Assembly (NCBI GenBank): GCA_019637635.1
Contig: JAHBVI010000054.1
Span: 1-41,933 of the forward strand
Reading direction: 5' to 3'
DNA length: 41,933 nt
Origin: Anaerolineae bacterium
Lineage (GTDB): Bacteria; Chloroflexota; Anaerolineae; Promineifilales; Promineifilaceae
Shown in pieces: positions 16,361 to 24,665 of this stretch (the stretch's first letter is position 1; every line of letters begins with the position of its first letter). The translations under genes were made by a program, and so were the position numbers. Under the pieces are notes generated by a model, which had not been told where the DNA came from, ran no database searches, and saw nothing but the letters and a program-made list of their open reading frames with translations.

Positions 16361-17380
16361 ATGATGGAATACGTAAAACTTAGCAATACCGGATTGGATG
16401 TGTCCCCCATTTGCCTGGGGGCGATGAGCTTCGGCACGGCCGAAAACTGGGGTCACAATCCCTGGGCGCTGGATGAAGAGGGCAGCCGCGCGATCATCAA
16501 AAAGGCGCTGGATTTAGGGATCAACTTCTTTGATACGGCCAATGTCTACGCCTACGGCTCAAGCGAGGAAATTCTCGGCCGCGCCTTAAACGACTTTGCC
16601 AACCGGGATGAAGTCGTGATCGCCACCAAGGTGTTTAGCCCGATGAGCCAGGGGCCAAATGGCGGCGGCCTTTCCCGCAAGCATATCATGAGCCAGATCG
16701 ATCAGAGCCTGAAGCGACTGGGTACGGATTACGTAGACCTCTACATCATTCACCGCTGGGATTACCACACCCCCATCGAGGAGACAATGGCCGCCCTGCA
16801 TGATGTGGTGCAGGCCGGCAAGGCCAGATACATCGGCGCGTCGGCCATGTACGCCTGGCAGTTCCAAAAGGCGCTGCACGTGGCGGAGAAGTATGGCTGG
16901 ACGCGCTTTGTTTCGATGCAGAACCATTACAATCTCATTTACCGGGAAGAGGAGCGGGAGATGATGCCGCTGTGTGTTGAGGAGAAGATTGCGGTCACGC
17001 CCTACAGCCCTTTGGCCTCCGGCAGATTGGCGCGCGCGGCGGCAGAAACCACGGCGCGGCTGGAAACGGATCCAATTGCGAAGCAGAAATATGATGCGAC
17101 TGCGGAGAGCGATAAGCTGATTGTGGCGCGCGTGGCCGAAATGGCCGCCAACTATGGTGCGCCTATGTCCCATATCGCCCTGGCCTGGCTGCGGCACAAA
17201 GCCCCTGTTGTCGCGCCGGTCATTGGCGCCACCAAAATCTCGCACCTGGAGAGCGCGGTGGCCTCACTGTCCGTTCAGTTGACGCCGGAAGATATGGCCT
17301 ATCTGGAAGAACCGTATGTGCCCCATCCAATCGTTGGTCTGATTCCGCATGGCGGGCAGTTGTTAAACACCCGGAAATAA
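16361..17380 (+). CDS. Aldo/keto reductase
   Basis: The 339-residue (alpha/beta)8 protein shows the AKR catalytic set: FFDTANVYAYGSSEEILGRAL (Asp and Tyr), VVIATKVF (Lys) and LYIIHRWD (His). NADPH-binding elements follow near the C-terminus (PVIGATKISHLESAV). The length and sequence style fit the yajO/AKR11-14-like group. It reduces aldehydes or ketones with NADPH in the cytoplasm. The start is ATG-ATG at 16361, 7 bp after the previous stop. The ribosome binding site is weak, so coupling with the upstream gene is likely. It is the last gene of the operon controlled by the Cys52 MerR protein, in line with carbonyl stress defence. Confidence 0.92.
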   Translation: MMEYVKLSNTGLDVSPICLGAMSFGTAENWGHNPWALDEEGSRAIIKKALDLGINFFDTANVYAYGSSEEILGRALNDFANRDEVVIATKVFSPMSQGPNGGGLSRKHIMSQIDQSLKRLGTDYVDLYIIHRWDYHTPIEETMAALHDVVQAGKARYIGASAMYAWQFQKALHVAEKYGWTRFVSMQNHYNLIYREEEREMMPLCVEEKIAVTPYSPLASGRLARAAAETTARLETDPIAKQKYDATAESDKLIVARVAEMAANYGAPMSHIALAWLRHKAPVVAPVIGATKISHLESAVASLSVQLTPEDMAYLEEPYVPHPIVGLIPHGGQLLNTRK

Positions 17381-17430
17381 TACATTTCAGGGCAGGACCT
17401 TTCTATGACTCAAGTAAAAGCGAGAAAAGA

Positions 17431-18687
17431 ATGGACAAACGAGTAGTTTTAGCATACGAACTGGCAAAAGAACGCTACGCCGAATTCGGCGTTGACACCG
17501 AAGCGGCCCTGCGCCGGCTGGCTCAGGTGGCCATCAGCCTGCACTGCTGGCAGGGGGATGATGTGGGTGGCTTTGAGGACCCGGAGCGCGGGTTGAGCGG
17601 CGGGATTATGGCTACGGGGAATTATCCGGGGAAGGCGCGCACGGCCGTGCAACTGCGCCAGGACCTCGATAAAACCTACAGCCTCATCCCCGGTACACAC
17701 CGCCTCAACCTGCACGCCATTTACCTGGAAACGGACAAGAAAGTGCCGCGCAATGAGATTCGGCCGGCGCATTTTGCCAATTGGGTTACCTGGGCCAAAG
17801 AAAATGGGCACGGCCTGGATTTTAACCCCACCTGCTTCTCCCACCCCCTGGCCGATGATGGTTTTACGCTGTCGCACCCGGACGCAGGCGTCCGCCAATT
17901 CTGGATCGAGCATTGTATCGCCTGCCGCGAGATTGGCGCGTATTTTGGGCGGGAGTTGGGTACACCGGCGATCACCAACATCTGGATTCCCGACGGTCAC
18001 AAAGACACACCGGCCGACCGCCTGGCCCCGCGCCAACGCCTGCGCGCCTCGCTGGATAAAATCCTGGCGGAACCCATTGACCGGCGACACAATCTGGACG
18101 CCGTGGAAAGCAAGTTGTTTGGGCTTGGCTCCGAAAGCTACGTGGTGGGCAGCCACGAGTTTTACCTGGGTTATGCCGTTCAGCGGCAAATACTCCTCTG
18201 TCTGGACGCCGGCCATTTCCACCCCACCGAAAGCATCGCCGACAAAATCTCGGCCACGCTGCTGTATGTGCCGGAACTGCTGCTGCACGTCAGCCGGGGC
18301 GTGCGCTGGGACAGCGATCATGTGGTCATTTTGAATGATGAGTTGCAGGTGATCATGCAGGAGATTGTGCGCGGCGATTTTCTGGATCGGGTACACATTG
18401 GCCTGGACTTTTTCGACGCCAGCATCAATCGGGTGGCGGCCTGGACGATTGGCGCGCGCAATACGCTGCGCGCCCTGCTGCTGGCGCTGCTAGAGCCAAC
18501 GGCGATGCTGCGTGAACTGGAGATGGCTGGGGATTTGACGGGACGGTTGGCGTTATTGGAGGAGGTGAAGGGGTTGCCGTTCACGGCCGTGTGGGACTTC
18601 TACTGCCACCAACAAAACGTCCCCATCGGCTACACCTTCATGGACGATATTCGCACCTACGAGCGAAACGTCCTGGCACAGCGCTGA
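17431..18687 (+). CDS. rhaA: L-rhamnose isomerase
   Basis: The 418-residue cytoplasmic metalloenzyme converts L-rhamnose to L-rhamnulose. Diagnostic segments are ISLHCWQGDDVGGFE, LSGGIMATGNYPGKAR, RLNLHAIYLE, GLDFNPTCFSHPLADDGFTLSHPD, IWIPDGHKDTPADR and LDAGHFHPTESIADKIS, which contain the metal-binding Glu, Asp and His residues. The ATG at 17431 is the first start compatible with this N-terminus. It follows GAGAAAAG, a modest ribosome binding site. It is the first enzyme of the rhamnose branch here, but it is separated from the kinase by an inserted toxin-antitoxin pair on the opposite strand. Confidence 0.95.
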   Translation: MDKRVVLAYELAKERYAEFGVDTEAALRRLAQVAISLHCWQGDDVGGFEDPERGLSGGIMATGNYPGKARTAVQLRQDLDKTYSLIPGTHRLNLHAIYLETDKKVPRNEIRPAHFANWVTWAKENGHGLDFNPTCFSHPLADDGFTLSHPDAGVRQFWIEHCIACREIGAYFGRELGTPAITNIWIPDGHKDTPADRLAPRQRLRASLDKILAEPIDRRHNLDAVESKLFGLGSESYVVGSHEFYLGYAVQRQILLCLDAGHFHPTESIADKISATLLYVPELLLHVSRGVRWDSDHVVILNDELQVIMQEIVRGDFLDRVHIGLDFFDASINRVAAWTIGARNTLRALLLALLEPTAMLRELEMAGDLTGRLALLEEVKGLPFTAVWDFYCHQQNVPIGYTFMDDIRTYERNVLAQR

Positions 18688-19119
18688 TTAGATAAAGGGG
18701 TTGGTGATAGTTAGCTGTTTAGCAACAACCAGCCCATTTTGCATATCTTCTGAGTAAAGCAGAGACAAATCACTTTCGAGCGCAGCAGAAACGATAAGGC
18801 TATCCCAGTGAGAAAGCGCATAACCTTCTCGCAACTGCGAAGCGCGTAACTGCATTGACTCAGTGATCTGTTTTACAATATGACGGGCATAGAAACGTCT
18901 GATGAGTTCGCGGATTTCCACCTCATTCATGGCGGCGTTTCTTAAGAGGGTATTGACAATTTCGTTGACAATTTGTGTGCTGACAACAATCTGTTCGCGC
19001 TTTTGTTCAACCAGTTGTCTGGCTCGCTGGGCTTTTACAATATCTTGGCCGGGTAAGAAAATATAGAGCCAAACATTGCTGTCAACAAAGCAGAAATCTT
19101 TGGCAATCTCAGCGCTCAT
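18688..19119 (-). CDS. PIN-domain toxin (VapC-like ribonuclease)
   Basis: The 143-residue protein has the PIN-domain acidic set: FVDSNVWLY (first Asp), a central NEIVNTLL (Glu) and HWDSLIVSAALESDLSLLYSEDM (Asp residues), which bind Mg/Mn at the RNase centre. Its start overlaps the end of the upstream antitoxin gene by 11 bp, as expected for a toxin translated after its antitoxin. It would cleave RNA and stop growth unless bound by the partner. The stop (18688-18690) touches the stop of rhaA on the other strand, so the two convergent genes have no spacer and probably no separate terminators. Confidence 0.88.
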   Translation of the reverse strand: MSAEIAKDFCFVDSNVWLYIFLPGQDIVKAQRARQLVEQKREQIVVSTQIVNEIVNTLLRNAAMNEVEIRELIRRFYARHIVKQITESMQLRASQLREGYALSHWDSLIVSAALESDLSLLYSEDMQNGLVVAKQLTITNPFI

Positions 19120-19378
19120 GCAATTCTTCCCGGGTATAACGGATTGGATTAGGAATGTCTAGCGGATTATCCATTAAATAGTCGAAAAAATCTTCATACC
19201 CTTTTTCTTCAGCGTCTCGCAGCAAGTCCTTGCGCGGACGCCGCTGTTGGTACACCGGAGTCAGAATGATAACGCGAACCATGTCATCTTCAGTATGCGC
19301 GCTGAGTTCTTCTTGTTTTTCTTTGGGCATAGCTGAAACTATTTTTTTGACAGTTGTTTGGAATTCAATCGCTTGCAT
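19109..19378 (-). CDS. Antitoxin-like partner of the PIN toxin
   Basis: The start at 19378 (89 residues) is set by a perfect GGAGG (plus-strand 19385-19389) 6 bp upstream. A longer in-frame start at 19396 lacks such a site. The protein begins MQAIEFQTTVKK and has an acidic, charged C-terminal half (YEDFFDYLMDNPLDIPNPIRYTREELHER), a layout common in VapB-type and other small antitoxins. No classical AbrB or RHH motif is obvious to me, so the family is not named. Its position, strand, overlap and size all argue for antitoxin function: it should bind and silence the PIN toxin and repress its own promoter. Confidence 0.7.
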   Translation of the reverse strand: MQAIEFQTTVKKIVSAMPKEKQEELSAHTEDDMVRVIILTPVYQQRRPRKDLLRDAEEKGYEDFFDYLMDNPLDIPNPIRYTREELHER

Positions 19379-19408
19379 ATCTATCCTCCGGCTCACATCT
19401 AAGCTGGA

Positions 19409-19417
19409 ATTATAGCA
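19409..19417 (-). promoter_or_regulatory. Extended -10 promoter for the toxin-antitoxin pair
   Basis: On the minus strand TGCTATAAT reads through 19417-19409, an extended -10 element (TGn plus a consensus TATAAT). It lies about 20 bp before GGAGG and about 30 bp before the antitoxin start. No good -35 box is visible at the usual distance, as is common for extended -10 promoters. The position between the divergent antitoxin and rhamnulokinase genes means autorepression here could also affect the kinase gene. Confidence 0.6.
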
Positions 19418-19434
19418 CAGATCACAGACATTTT

Positions 19435-20838
19435 ATGGCTCAGAAAACAGTTTTAGCGGTGGACATAGGGGCAGAGTCGGGGCGGGTGATGGCGGTGGGG
19501 TTTGACGGCCGTACCCTCCACCTCGAAGAACTGCACCGTTTCCCCAACACGGCCGTTTCCGCCCACCACACCCTTTATTGGGACATCCTCCACCTGTGGC
19601 GCGGAATTCAAACCGGCATTGAAAAGGGCAAGGCGCTGCGCCCCGCCAGCATCGGCGTGGATACCTGGGGCGTGGATTTTGCCCTGCTCGACCGGCAAGA
19701 CAACCTGATCGGCAACCCGGTGCATTACCGCGACGGCCGTACCGCCGGCATGATGGAGCGTGCCTTTGCCAGCGTGCCGCAAGCGGAAATTTTTGCCCAA
19801 ACCGGCATCCAATTCATGCCCTTCAACACCGTTTACCAGTTACTCAGTCTGGTAGCCAGCCGCTCGCCACACCTGCAAATGGCCGGCACGTTTCTGACCA
19901 TCCCTGACCTGCTCAACTTCTGGCTGACGGGCGTGAAGGTGTGCGAATTTAGCAACGCCACCACGACACAATTGTTCAATCCGGGGGACGGCCGTTGGGC
20001 CACCGACCTCATGGCCCGGCTGGACATCCCCTTCACCATCTTCCCCGAAATCGTGCCGCCGGGCACCCGCCTGGGTGCGTATGAAGGCATCCCGGTCATC
20101 GCCCCCGCCTGCCATGATACGGGCAGCGCCGTGGCCGCTGTGCCCGCCCGCACCGACAATTTCGCCTACATCAGCAGCGGCACCTGGAGCCTGGTGGGGC
20201 TGGAGATAGATCGGCCAATTCTCACGGCCGAAGCGTTAGCCGCCAATGTCACCAATGAAGGCGGCGTTTATGGCACATACCGGCTGCTGAAAAATGTGGC
20301 AGGACTGTGGATTTTGCAGCAGTGCCGGGCGCAGTGGGCGGCCGAAGGTCAGACGTACAGCTATGCCGAACTGGTGCAAATGGCCAGAGAGGTGGAAGGG
20401 GTCACGGCCGTGTTCAACCCCAACGATCCCCTCTTTCTCCCGCCCGGCGACCACCCGCAGCGCATCCGGGAACTGTGCCACCAGACCGGGCAGCCGGTCC
20501 CGGAGACGCCCGGCGAAGTGGTGCGCGCCGTTTTGCAAAGTTTGGCACAGGCGTATCGGCAGGTGTTGGTGGAGTTAACAGCCGTGTCCGGACGCACCAT
20601 CTCGGCTATCCATATCGTCGGCGGGGGCAGCCAGAACGAATTGCTAAACCAACTGACGGCCCACGCCACCGGCCTGCCCGTCATCGCCGGCCCCGTTGAA
20701 GCCACCATCATCGGCAACGCCCTGGTGCAACTCATCAGCCTGGGCGAAATTGCCGACCTGACCCAGGCCCGGCAGGTAGTGGCAGGCATGGCCGAACTCA
20801 AGAGATATGAACCCAATCCCGTGATGCGTCACGAGTGA
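19435..20838 (+). CDS. rhaB: Rhamnulokinase (FGGY family)
   Basis: The ATG at 19435 (467 residues) starts MAQKTVLAVDIGAESGRVM, the phosphate-1 loop of the FGGY sugar kinases. An earlier in-frame ATG at 19354 would overlap the divergent antitoxin gene. Other features are IGVDTWGVDFALLD, NPVHYRDGRT, TGIQFMPFNTVYQL (rhamnulose-binding region), HDTGSAVAAVP, FAYISSGTWSLVG and IVGGGSQNELLNQLTA (adenosine site). It phosphorylates L-rhamnulose at C1 with ATP. The last codons (ending VMRHE) read into a hairpin-rich repeat tract at 20821-20884 that also abuts the next gene, so the natural C-terminus may have been altered slightly. Confidence 0.94.
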   Translation: MAQKTVLAVDIGAESGRVMAVGFDGRTLHLEELHRFPNTAVSAHHTLYWDILHLWRGIQTGIEKGKALRPASIGVDTWGVDFALLDRQDNLIGNPVHYRDGRTAGMMERAFASVPQAEIFAQTGIQFMPFNTVYQLLSLVASRSPHLQMAGTFLTIPDLLNFWLTGVKVCEFSNATTTQLFNPGDGRWATDLMARLDIPFTIFPEIVPPGTRLGAYEGIPVIAPACHDTGSAVAAVPARTDNFAYISSGTWSLVGLEIDRPILTAEALAANVTNEGGVYGTYRLLKNVAGLWILQQCRAQWAAEGQTYSYAELVQMAREVEGVTAVFNPNDPLFLPPGDHPQRIRELCHQTGQPVPETPGEVVRAVLQSLAQAYRQVLVELTAVSGRTISAIHIVGGGSQNELLNQLTAHATGLPVIAGPVEATIIGNALVQLISLGEIADLTQARQVVAGMAELKRYEPNPVMRHE

Positions 20839-20884
20839 CCTCTGGTCACGCATCACTCGTCACTCGTCACCCATCACGCATCAA
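20821..20884. repeat. Low-complexity TCACGCATCAC/TCACTCG repeat tract
   Basis: This tract consists of runs of short words (TCACGCATCAC, TCGTCAC) with inverted copies: GTGATGCGT at 20821-20829 against ACGCATCAC at 20848-20856, and GTGACC at 20835-20840 against GGTCAC at 20844-20849. It covers the last codons of the rhamnulokinase and fills the gap to the aldolase start at 20890, leaving no visible ribosome binding site there. The same TCACGCATCAC word family occurs inside the AAA+ ATPase gene at 34074-34126. Confidence 0.8.
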
Positions 20885-20889
20885 AAACT

Positions 20890-22176
20890 ATGAACTTCCA
20901 CCTCTTCCACCCCCGCGACCAGTTAGTCGCCATTATGAACCGCATCTATCACGGCGGCATGACCACCCTCAGCGGCGGTAATCTCTCCATCAAAGACGAC
21001 AACGGCGACATCTGGGTCACCCCTTCCGGCGTTGACAAAGGCAACCTGACCCCTGGCGACATCATGCGGCTGCGCGCCAGCGGCGCGGTAGAGGGGCCAC
21101 ATAAACCCTCCTCTGAACTCCCCTTCCACCGCGCCATCTACCGGCAGCGGCCCGATTTACGGGCCATCGTCCACGCCCATCCGCCCGCCCTCGTCTCCTT
21201 TAGCATCGTGCGCGCCGTGCCGGATACGCGCATCATCCCCCAGGCCAACCGGATGTGTGGCCCGGTGGGGTACGCCCCTTACGCCTTGCCCGGCAGCGAA
21301 CAACTGGGGGCCAATATCGCCACCACGTTTGCCGAAGGGTACAACATCGTCATCCTGGAAAATCATGGCATGGCTGCCGCGAGCGCTACCCTGCTGGACG
21401 CTTTTCAAAAGTTAGAGACGCTGGACTTCTGCGCCCGCACCCTCATCCGGGCGCGCACATTGGGCGAGGTACAGGTGCTGTCCCCGGCCGAACTGAATTT
21501 GTTTGACAGCCGGGGTCATCTATTGCCGGAATTTGTGCCCACCACCCACAGCAGCCGTGAGCGGGAACTGCGTCAGCGAATCGTGGAAATTGTGCATCGC
21601 GCCTGCGACCGGCAGTTGATGATCAGCACGGCCGGGGTCGTCTCGGCCCGGCTGGATGGGGACAGCTTTCTCATTACCCCCACTGACCAGGATCGGCGCA
21701 GCCTGACGGTAGCGGATGTGGTCTGCATTCGCCAGGGGGCGCGGGAAGCGGGCAAACTGCCCAGCCGGGCGGTGAATTTGCACCAGACCATTTACACCGC
21801 CCACCCGGACATTCATTGTGTGATGACGGCGCAATCGCCCCACGCGGCCGCTTACGCGATCACGGCCGTCCCGTTTGACTCGCGCACCATCCCCGAAAGC
21901 TACCTTTTGCTGCGCGACATTCCCAAAGTGCCGTTTCGGATATTGTACACCGCGCCGGAAAAGCTGGCCGAGCAGGTTTCGTTGTGCCAGCCGGTGCTGC
22001 TGGTGCAAAATGATTGTGTGCTGACGGTGGGCGCGGATATTTTGAATGCGTTTGACCGGCTGGAGGTGGCCGAATTTAGCGCGAAATCGTTGATTGACAC
22101 GGCCGTACTCGGTCCCCACGTCCCCATCAGCAACGCCGAAATCCACGACTTAGCGCAAGCCTTTGGACTGGTTTAG
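20890..22176 (+). CDS. Two-domain class II aldolase/adducin protein (second domain degenerate)
   Basis: The 428-residue protein is two tandem class II aldolase (fuculose-/rhamnulose-1-phosphate aldolase) domains. Domain 1 (1-about 205) is complete: TTLSGGNLSIKD, TPSGVDKG, the catalytic Glu in SSELPFHRAIY, the zinc-binding HAHPP and ENHGM His. Domain 2 (about 220-428) keeps the fold pattern (TAGVVSARLDGDSFLITPTDQDRRSL, NLHQTIYTAHPDIH) but has TAQSPHA where HAHPP should be and VQNDCV where the ENHG His should be, and its Glu is Asn. Domain 2 can therefore hardly bind zinc and is probably structural or regulatory. The enzyme likely splits rhamnulose-1-phosphate to DHAP and lactaldehyde, taking over the step of the truncated RhaE-type gene downstream. 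No ribosome binding site is evident. Confidence 0.85.
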   Translation: MNFHLFHPRDQLVAIMNRIYHGGMTTLSGGNLSIKDDNGDIWVTPSGVDKGNLTPGDIMRLRASGAVEGPHKPSSELPFHRAIYRQRPDLRAIVHAHPPALVSFSIVRAVPDTRIIPQANRMCGPVGYAPYALPGSEQLGANIATTFAEGYNIVILENHGMAAASATLLDAFQKLETLDFCARTLIRARTLGEVQVLSPAELNLFDSRGHLLPEFVPTTHSSRERELRQRIVEIVHRACDRQLMISTAGVVSARLDGDSFLITPTDQDRRSLTVADVVCIRQGAREAGKLPSRAVNLHQTIYTAHPDIHCVMTAQSPHAAAYAITAVPFDSRTIPESYLLLRDIPKVPFRILYTAPEKLAEQVSLCQPVLLVQNDCVLTVGADILNAFDRLEVAEFSAKSLIDTAVLGPHVPISNAEIHDLAQAFGLV

Positions 22177-22182
22177 AACAAT

Positions 22183-22256
22183 TACTACAGAGGCACGGAG
22201 GCACAGAGAAACAGGTGTCTCTCTGTATCTCTGTATTGAAAAATCTTGGCGTTAAT
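22183..22256. repeat. CACAGAGGCACGGAGG-type stem-loop repeat
   Basis: The intergenic tract contains ACAGAGGCACGGAGGCACAGAGA followed, after a short loop, by the roughly complementary TGTCTCTCTGTATCTCTGT, so it can fold as a long imperfect stem. The same family of words (CACAGAGGCACAGAG with complementary CTCTGTG) recurs at 29738-29812. It is a dispersed, non-coding palindromic repeat with no gene content. Confidence 0.75.
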
Positions 22257-22276
22257 CTTTTCAAGAAGGAGTAGAA

Positions 22277-24571
22277 ATGAGCGACAAAATTCAAACCCTT
22301 ATTTCCCAAATGACCCTGGCCGAAAAGGCCGCCCTTTGTACTGGCGATAGTATGTGGACGACAACGGCCGTTGAACGACTGAACATCCCCCGCCTGCTCG
22401 TCTCCGATGGCCCACACGGTCTGCGCCGCGTCGCCAACGTCCACGCCGTGATGGAAAAGAGCCAACCGGCCACCTGTTTCCCCACTGCTTCCAGTCTGGC
22501 CGCCACCTGGGACGTAGAACTGCTGCACGAAATGGGGCAGGCGTTGGCCGCAGAAGCAATCGCCCTGGATGTGGACGTGATCCTCGGCCCTGGTGTGAAC
22601 ATGAAACGCAGCCCGTTGTGCGGCCGTAACTTTGAGTATTTCTCCGAAGACCCGTACCTGGCCGGGGAAATGGCCGCCGCCCTGATCAACGGCATCCAGA
22701 GCAAAGGGGTGGGCACGTCGCTGAAACATTACGCGGCCAACAACCAGGAATTTGAGCGTTTTTCCATTAGCGCGGAGGTGGATGAACGGACGCTGCGCGA
22801 GATTTATTTGCCTGCCTTTGAAACGGCCGTAATCAAATCCCAACCCTGGACCGTCATGTGTTCCTACAACAAAATCAACGGGGCTTACGGCTCCGAACAT
22901 CGCCAACTGCTCACCGACATTTTGCGGGATGAATGGGGGTTCGAGGGTTTCGTCGTCTCTGACTGGGGGGCGGTGCATGACCGGGTGGCCGCCCTGAAAG
23001 CCGGACTCGACCTGGAAATGCCCGGCCCCAAAAAGGCGCGGGTACAGGCGGTCATTGACGCGGTGAACAGTGGGGAACTGGATGAAGCGGTGCTGGACAC
23101 GGCCGTTGCCCGCATCTTGCGCATCGTTTTCAAAGCGGCGGAAACGCCCAAAGAACCGCTCGCAGCCGGACAGGGCAGCCGTTTTGACGTGGCCGCCCAT
23201 CACGCCCTGGCGCGCAAAGTGGCCGCCGCGGGCATGGTGCTGCTGAAAAACAACGGCATCTTGCCCCTGCAACACCCGCAGCACATCGCCGTTATTGGCC
23301 GGGCGGCGCAAACGCCCCATTTCCAGGGCGGCGGCAGTTCGCACATCAACCCCACCACCGTGGACGTGCCCTTTGCCGAACTGCAAAAGCTGGCCGGGGA
23401 CGCCGAACTGAGCTTTGCGCCTGGCTACCCGGCCGATGACAGTATCCAGCAAACGTTGATTGACGAAGCCGTTGCCATTGCCCAAACGGCCGATGTGGCT
23501 TTGCTCTACATGGCGCTGCCCGGCTTCAAGGAGTCAGAAGGGTATGACCGGCCCGATTTAGACCTGACCGTGCAGCAGGTGGCGCTGATCAAAGCGGTCA
23601 CGGCCGTGCAGCCCCGCACCGTCGTCATCCTCAACAATGGCGCGGCTGTGACTATGAGCGACTGGATTGAGGGCACGGCGGCCGTATTGGAAGCGTGGAT
23701 GATGGGGCAGGCGGGTGGCGGGGCGATTGCGGATGTGTTGTACGGCCGTGTCAACCCCGGCGGCAAACTGGCCGAAACCTACCCCCTGCGCCTGCGTGAT
23801 ACCCCCGCCTACCTCAACTTCCCCGGCGAAAATGGGGTGGTACGCTACGGCGAAGGGCTGTTCATCGGCTACCGCTACTACGACGCCAGAGAGCAGCCCG
23901 TCCTTTTCCCCTTTGGCTATGGCCTGAGTTACACCACTTTTGCTTACAGCAACCCGCGTGCTTCGGCCACTACTTTCAAAGATACGGACGGTGTGACCGT
24001 TTCTGTAGATGTGACCAACACGGGGGCGATAGCTGGTTCGGAGATTGTGCAGGTGTATGTGCATGACCGGCAAGCAAGGCTGGTACGGCCGGCTAAAGAA
24101 CTCAAAGGGTTCACCAAAGTGATGTTACAACCTGGTGAGACCAAAACCGTCGCCATCCCCCTCAACTTCCGCGCTTTCGCCTATTACGATCCTGCCTACA
24201 AACAATGGATCGCCGAAGAGGGTGTATTTGATATTTTAATTGGCGCATCGGCGGCCGACATCCGCGCTTCCCTCACGGTGACGCTGCAATCTACGGCCGA
24301 ATTACCCTCCATCCTCCACCGCGACTCCACCATCCGCGCCTGGATGGACGACCCGCGTGGGCAGGCCGTGTTAGGCCCATTTTTACAGCAGATGATGGGG
24401 CAGGGTGGCTTGTTTGGCGGCGGTGACATGGGCGAGACAGAGTTCATCGGCATGAATCCCATGGATTTCTTGCGGGACATGCCCTTGTTGAGCGTCTTGC
24501 ACTTCCAAAGCGACGGCCTGCCGCAAACACCCGAAGAACTGGTGGATGGCCTGTTGCAACAAGTTCATTAG
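22277..24571 (+). CDS. Beta-glucosidase-type glycoside hydrolase family 3
   Basis: The 764-residue protein has the standard three-part GH3 architecture. The N-terminal TIM barrel (about 1-290) contains GVNMKRSPLCGRNFEYFSEDP, GVGTSLKHYAANNQE and the nucleophile Asp in GFVVSDWGAVHD. The alpha/beta sandwich domain (about 310-560) has the candidate acid/base Glu in GFKESEGYDRPDLDL. The C-terminal fibronectin-III-like domain (about 600-690) shows VSVDVTNTGAIAGSEIVQVYV. A tail of about 75 residues follows (LHRDSTIRAWMDDP) that resembles an extra C-terminal extension seen in some GH3 enzymes. There is no signal peptide, so it acts on imported oligosaccharides in the cytoplasm. AAGGAG 5 bp before the ATG supports the start. 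Its location among rhamnose genes suggests processing of rhamnosyl-glucosides. Confidence 0.93.
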   Translation: MSDKIQTLISQMTLAEKAALCTGDSMWTTTAVERLNIPRLLVSDGPHGLRRVANVHAVMEKSQPATCFPTASSLAATWDVELLHEMGQALAAEAIALDVDVILGPGVNMKRSPLCGRNFEYFSEDPYLAGEMAAALINGIQSKGVGTSLKHYAANNQEFERFSISAEVDERTLREIYLPAFETAVIKSQPWTVMCSYNKINGAYGSEHRQLLTDILRDEWGFEGFVVSDWGAVHDRVAALKAGLDLEMPGPKKARVQAVIDAVNSGELDEAVLDTAVARILRIVFKAAETPKEPLAAGQGSRFDVAAHHALARKVAAAGMVLLKNNGILPLQHPQHIAVIGRAAQTPHFQGGGSSHINPTTVDVPFAELQKLAGDAELSFAPGYPADDSIQQTLIDEAVAIAQTADVALLYMALPGFKESEGYDRPDLDLTVQQVALIKAVTAVQPRTVVILNNGAAVTMSDWIEGTAAVLEAWMMGQAGGGAIADVLYGRVNPGGKLAETYPLRLRDTPAYLNFPGENGVVRYGEGLFIGYRYYDAREQPVLFPFGYGLSYTTFAYSNPRASATTFKDTDGVTVSVDVTNTGAIAGSEIVQVYVHDRQARLVRPAKELKGFTKVMLQPGETKTVAIPLNFRAFAYYDPAYKQWIAEEGVFDILIGASAADIRASLTVTLQSTAELPSILHRDSTIRAWMDDPRGQAVLGPFLQQMMGQGGLFGGGDMGETEFIGMNPMDFLRDMPLLSVLHFQSDGLPQTPEELVDGLLQQVH

Positions 24572-24578
24572 CCGAAGT

Positions 24579-24642
24579 AGTGCCAGGCACAGGGCAAAAC
24601 CGCCTGGGTTTGCCTACAACTTGCTGCCCTGTGCCTGGCACT
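24579..24642. repeat. Hairpin with perfect 18-bp arms
   Basis: AGTGCCAGGCACAGGGCA (24579-24596) and TGCCCTGTGCCTGGCACT (24625-24642) are exact reverse complements around a 28-bp loop. The left arm also contains the local dyad GTGCCAGGCAC. It lies between the GH3 stop and the ribosome binding site of the next gene. No T-run follows, so this is more likely a dispersed palindromic repeat or an mRNA-stabilising stem than a terminator. Confidence 0.88.
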
Positions 24643-24665
24643 GCCTGACAAGGAAGGAGTTTTAG

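Noticed and set aside
17405..17446. 13-codon leader peptide (MTQVKARKEW...) before and overlapping the start of rhaA
   Set aside because: No tract of rhamnose-related or attenuator-type codons, no hairpin pair after it; a chance ATG is more likely.
17449..18396. 315-codon minus-strand frame across rhaA
   Set aside because: Fully covered by a clear L-rhamnose isomerase; no recognisable domain in the antisense product.
19347..19375. TTGACA at 19347-19352 as a -35 box for rhaB
   Set aside because: No acceptable -10 box lies 16-18 bp downstream, and the site is inside the antitoxin coding region.
22127..23485. Long minus-strand open frame (452 codons) antisense to the aldolase and GH3 genes
   Set aside because: The plus-strand GH3 protein is unmistakable over the same bases. 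The antisense frame is an effect of high-GC codon bias and shows no family motif.
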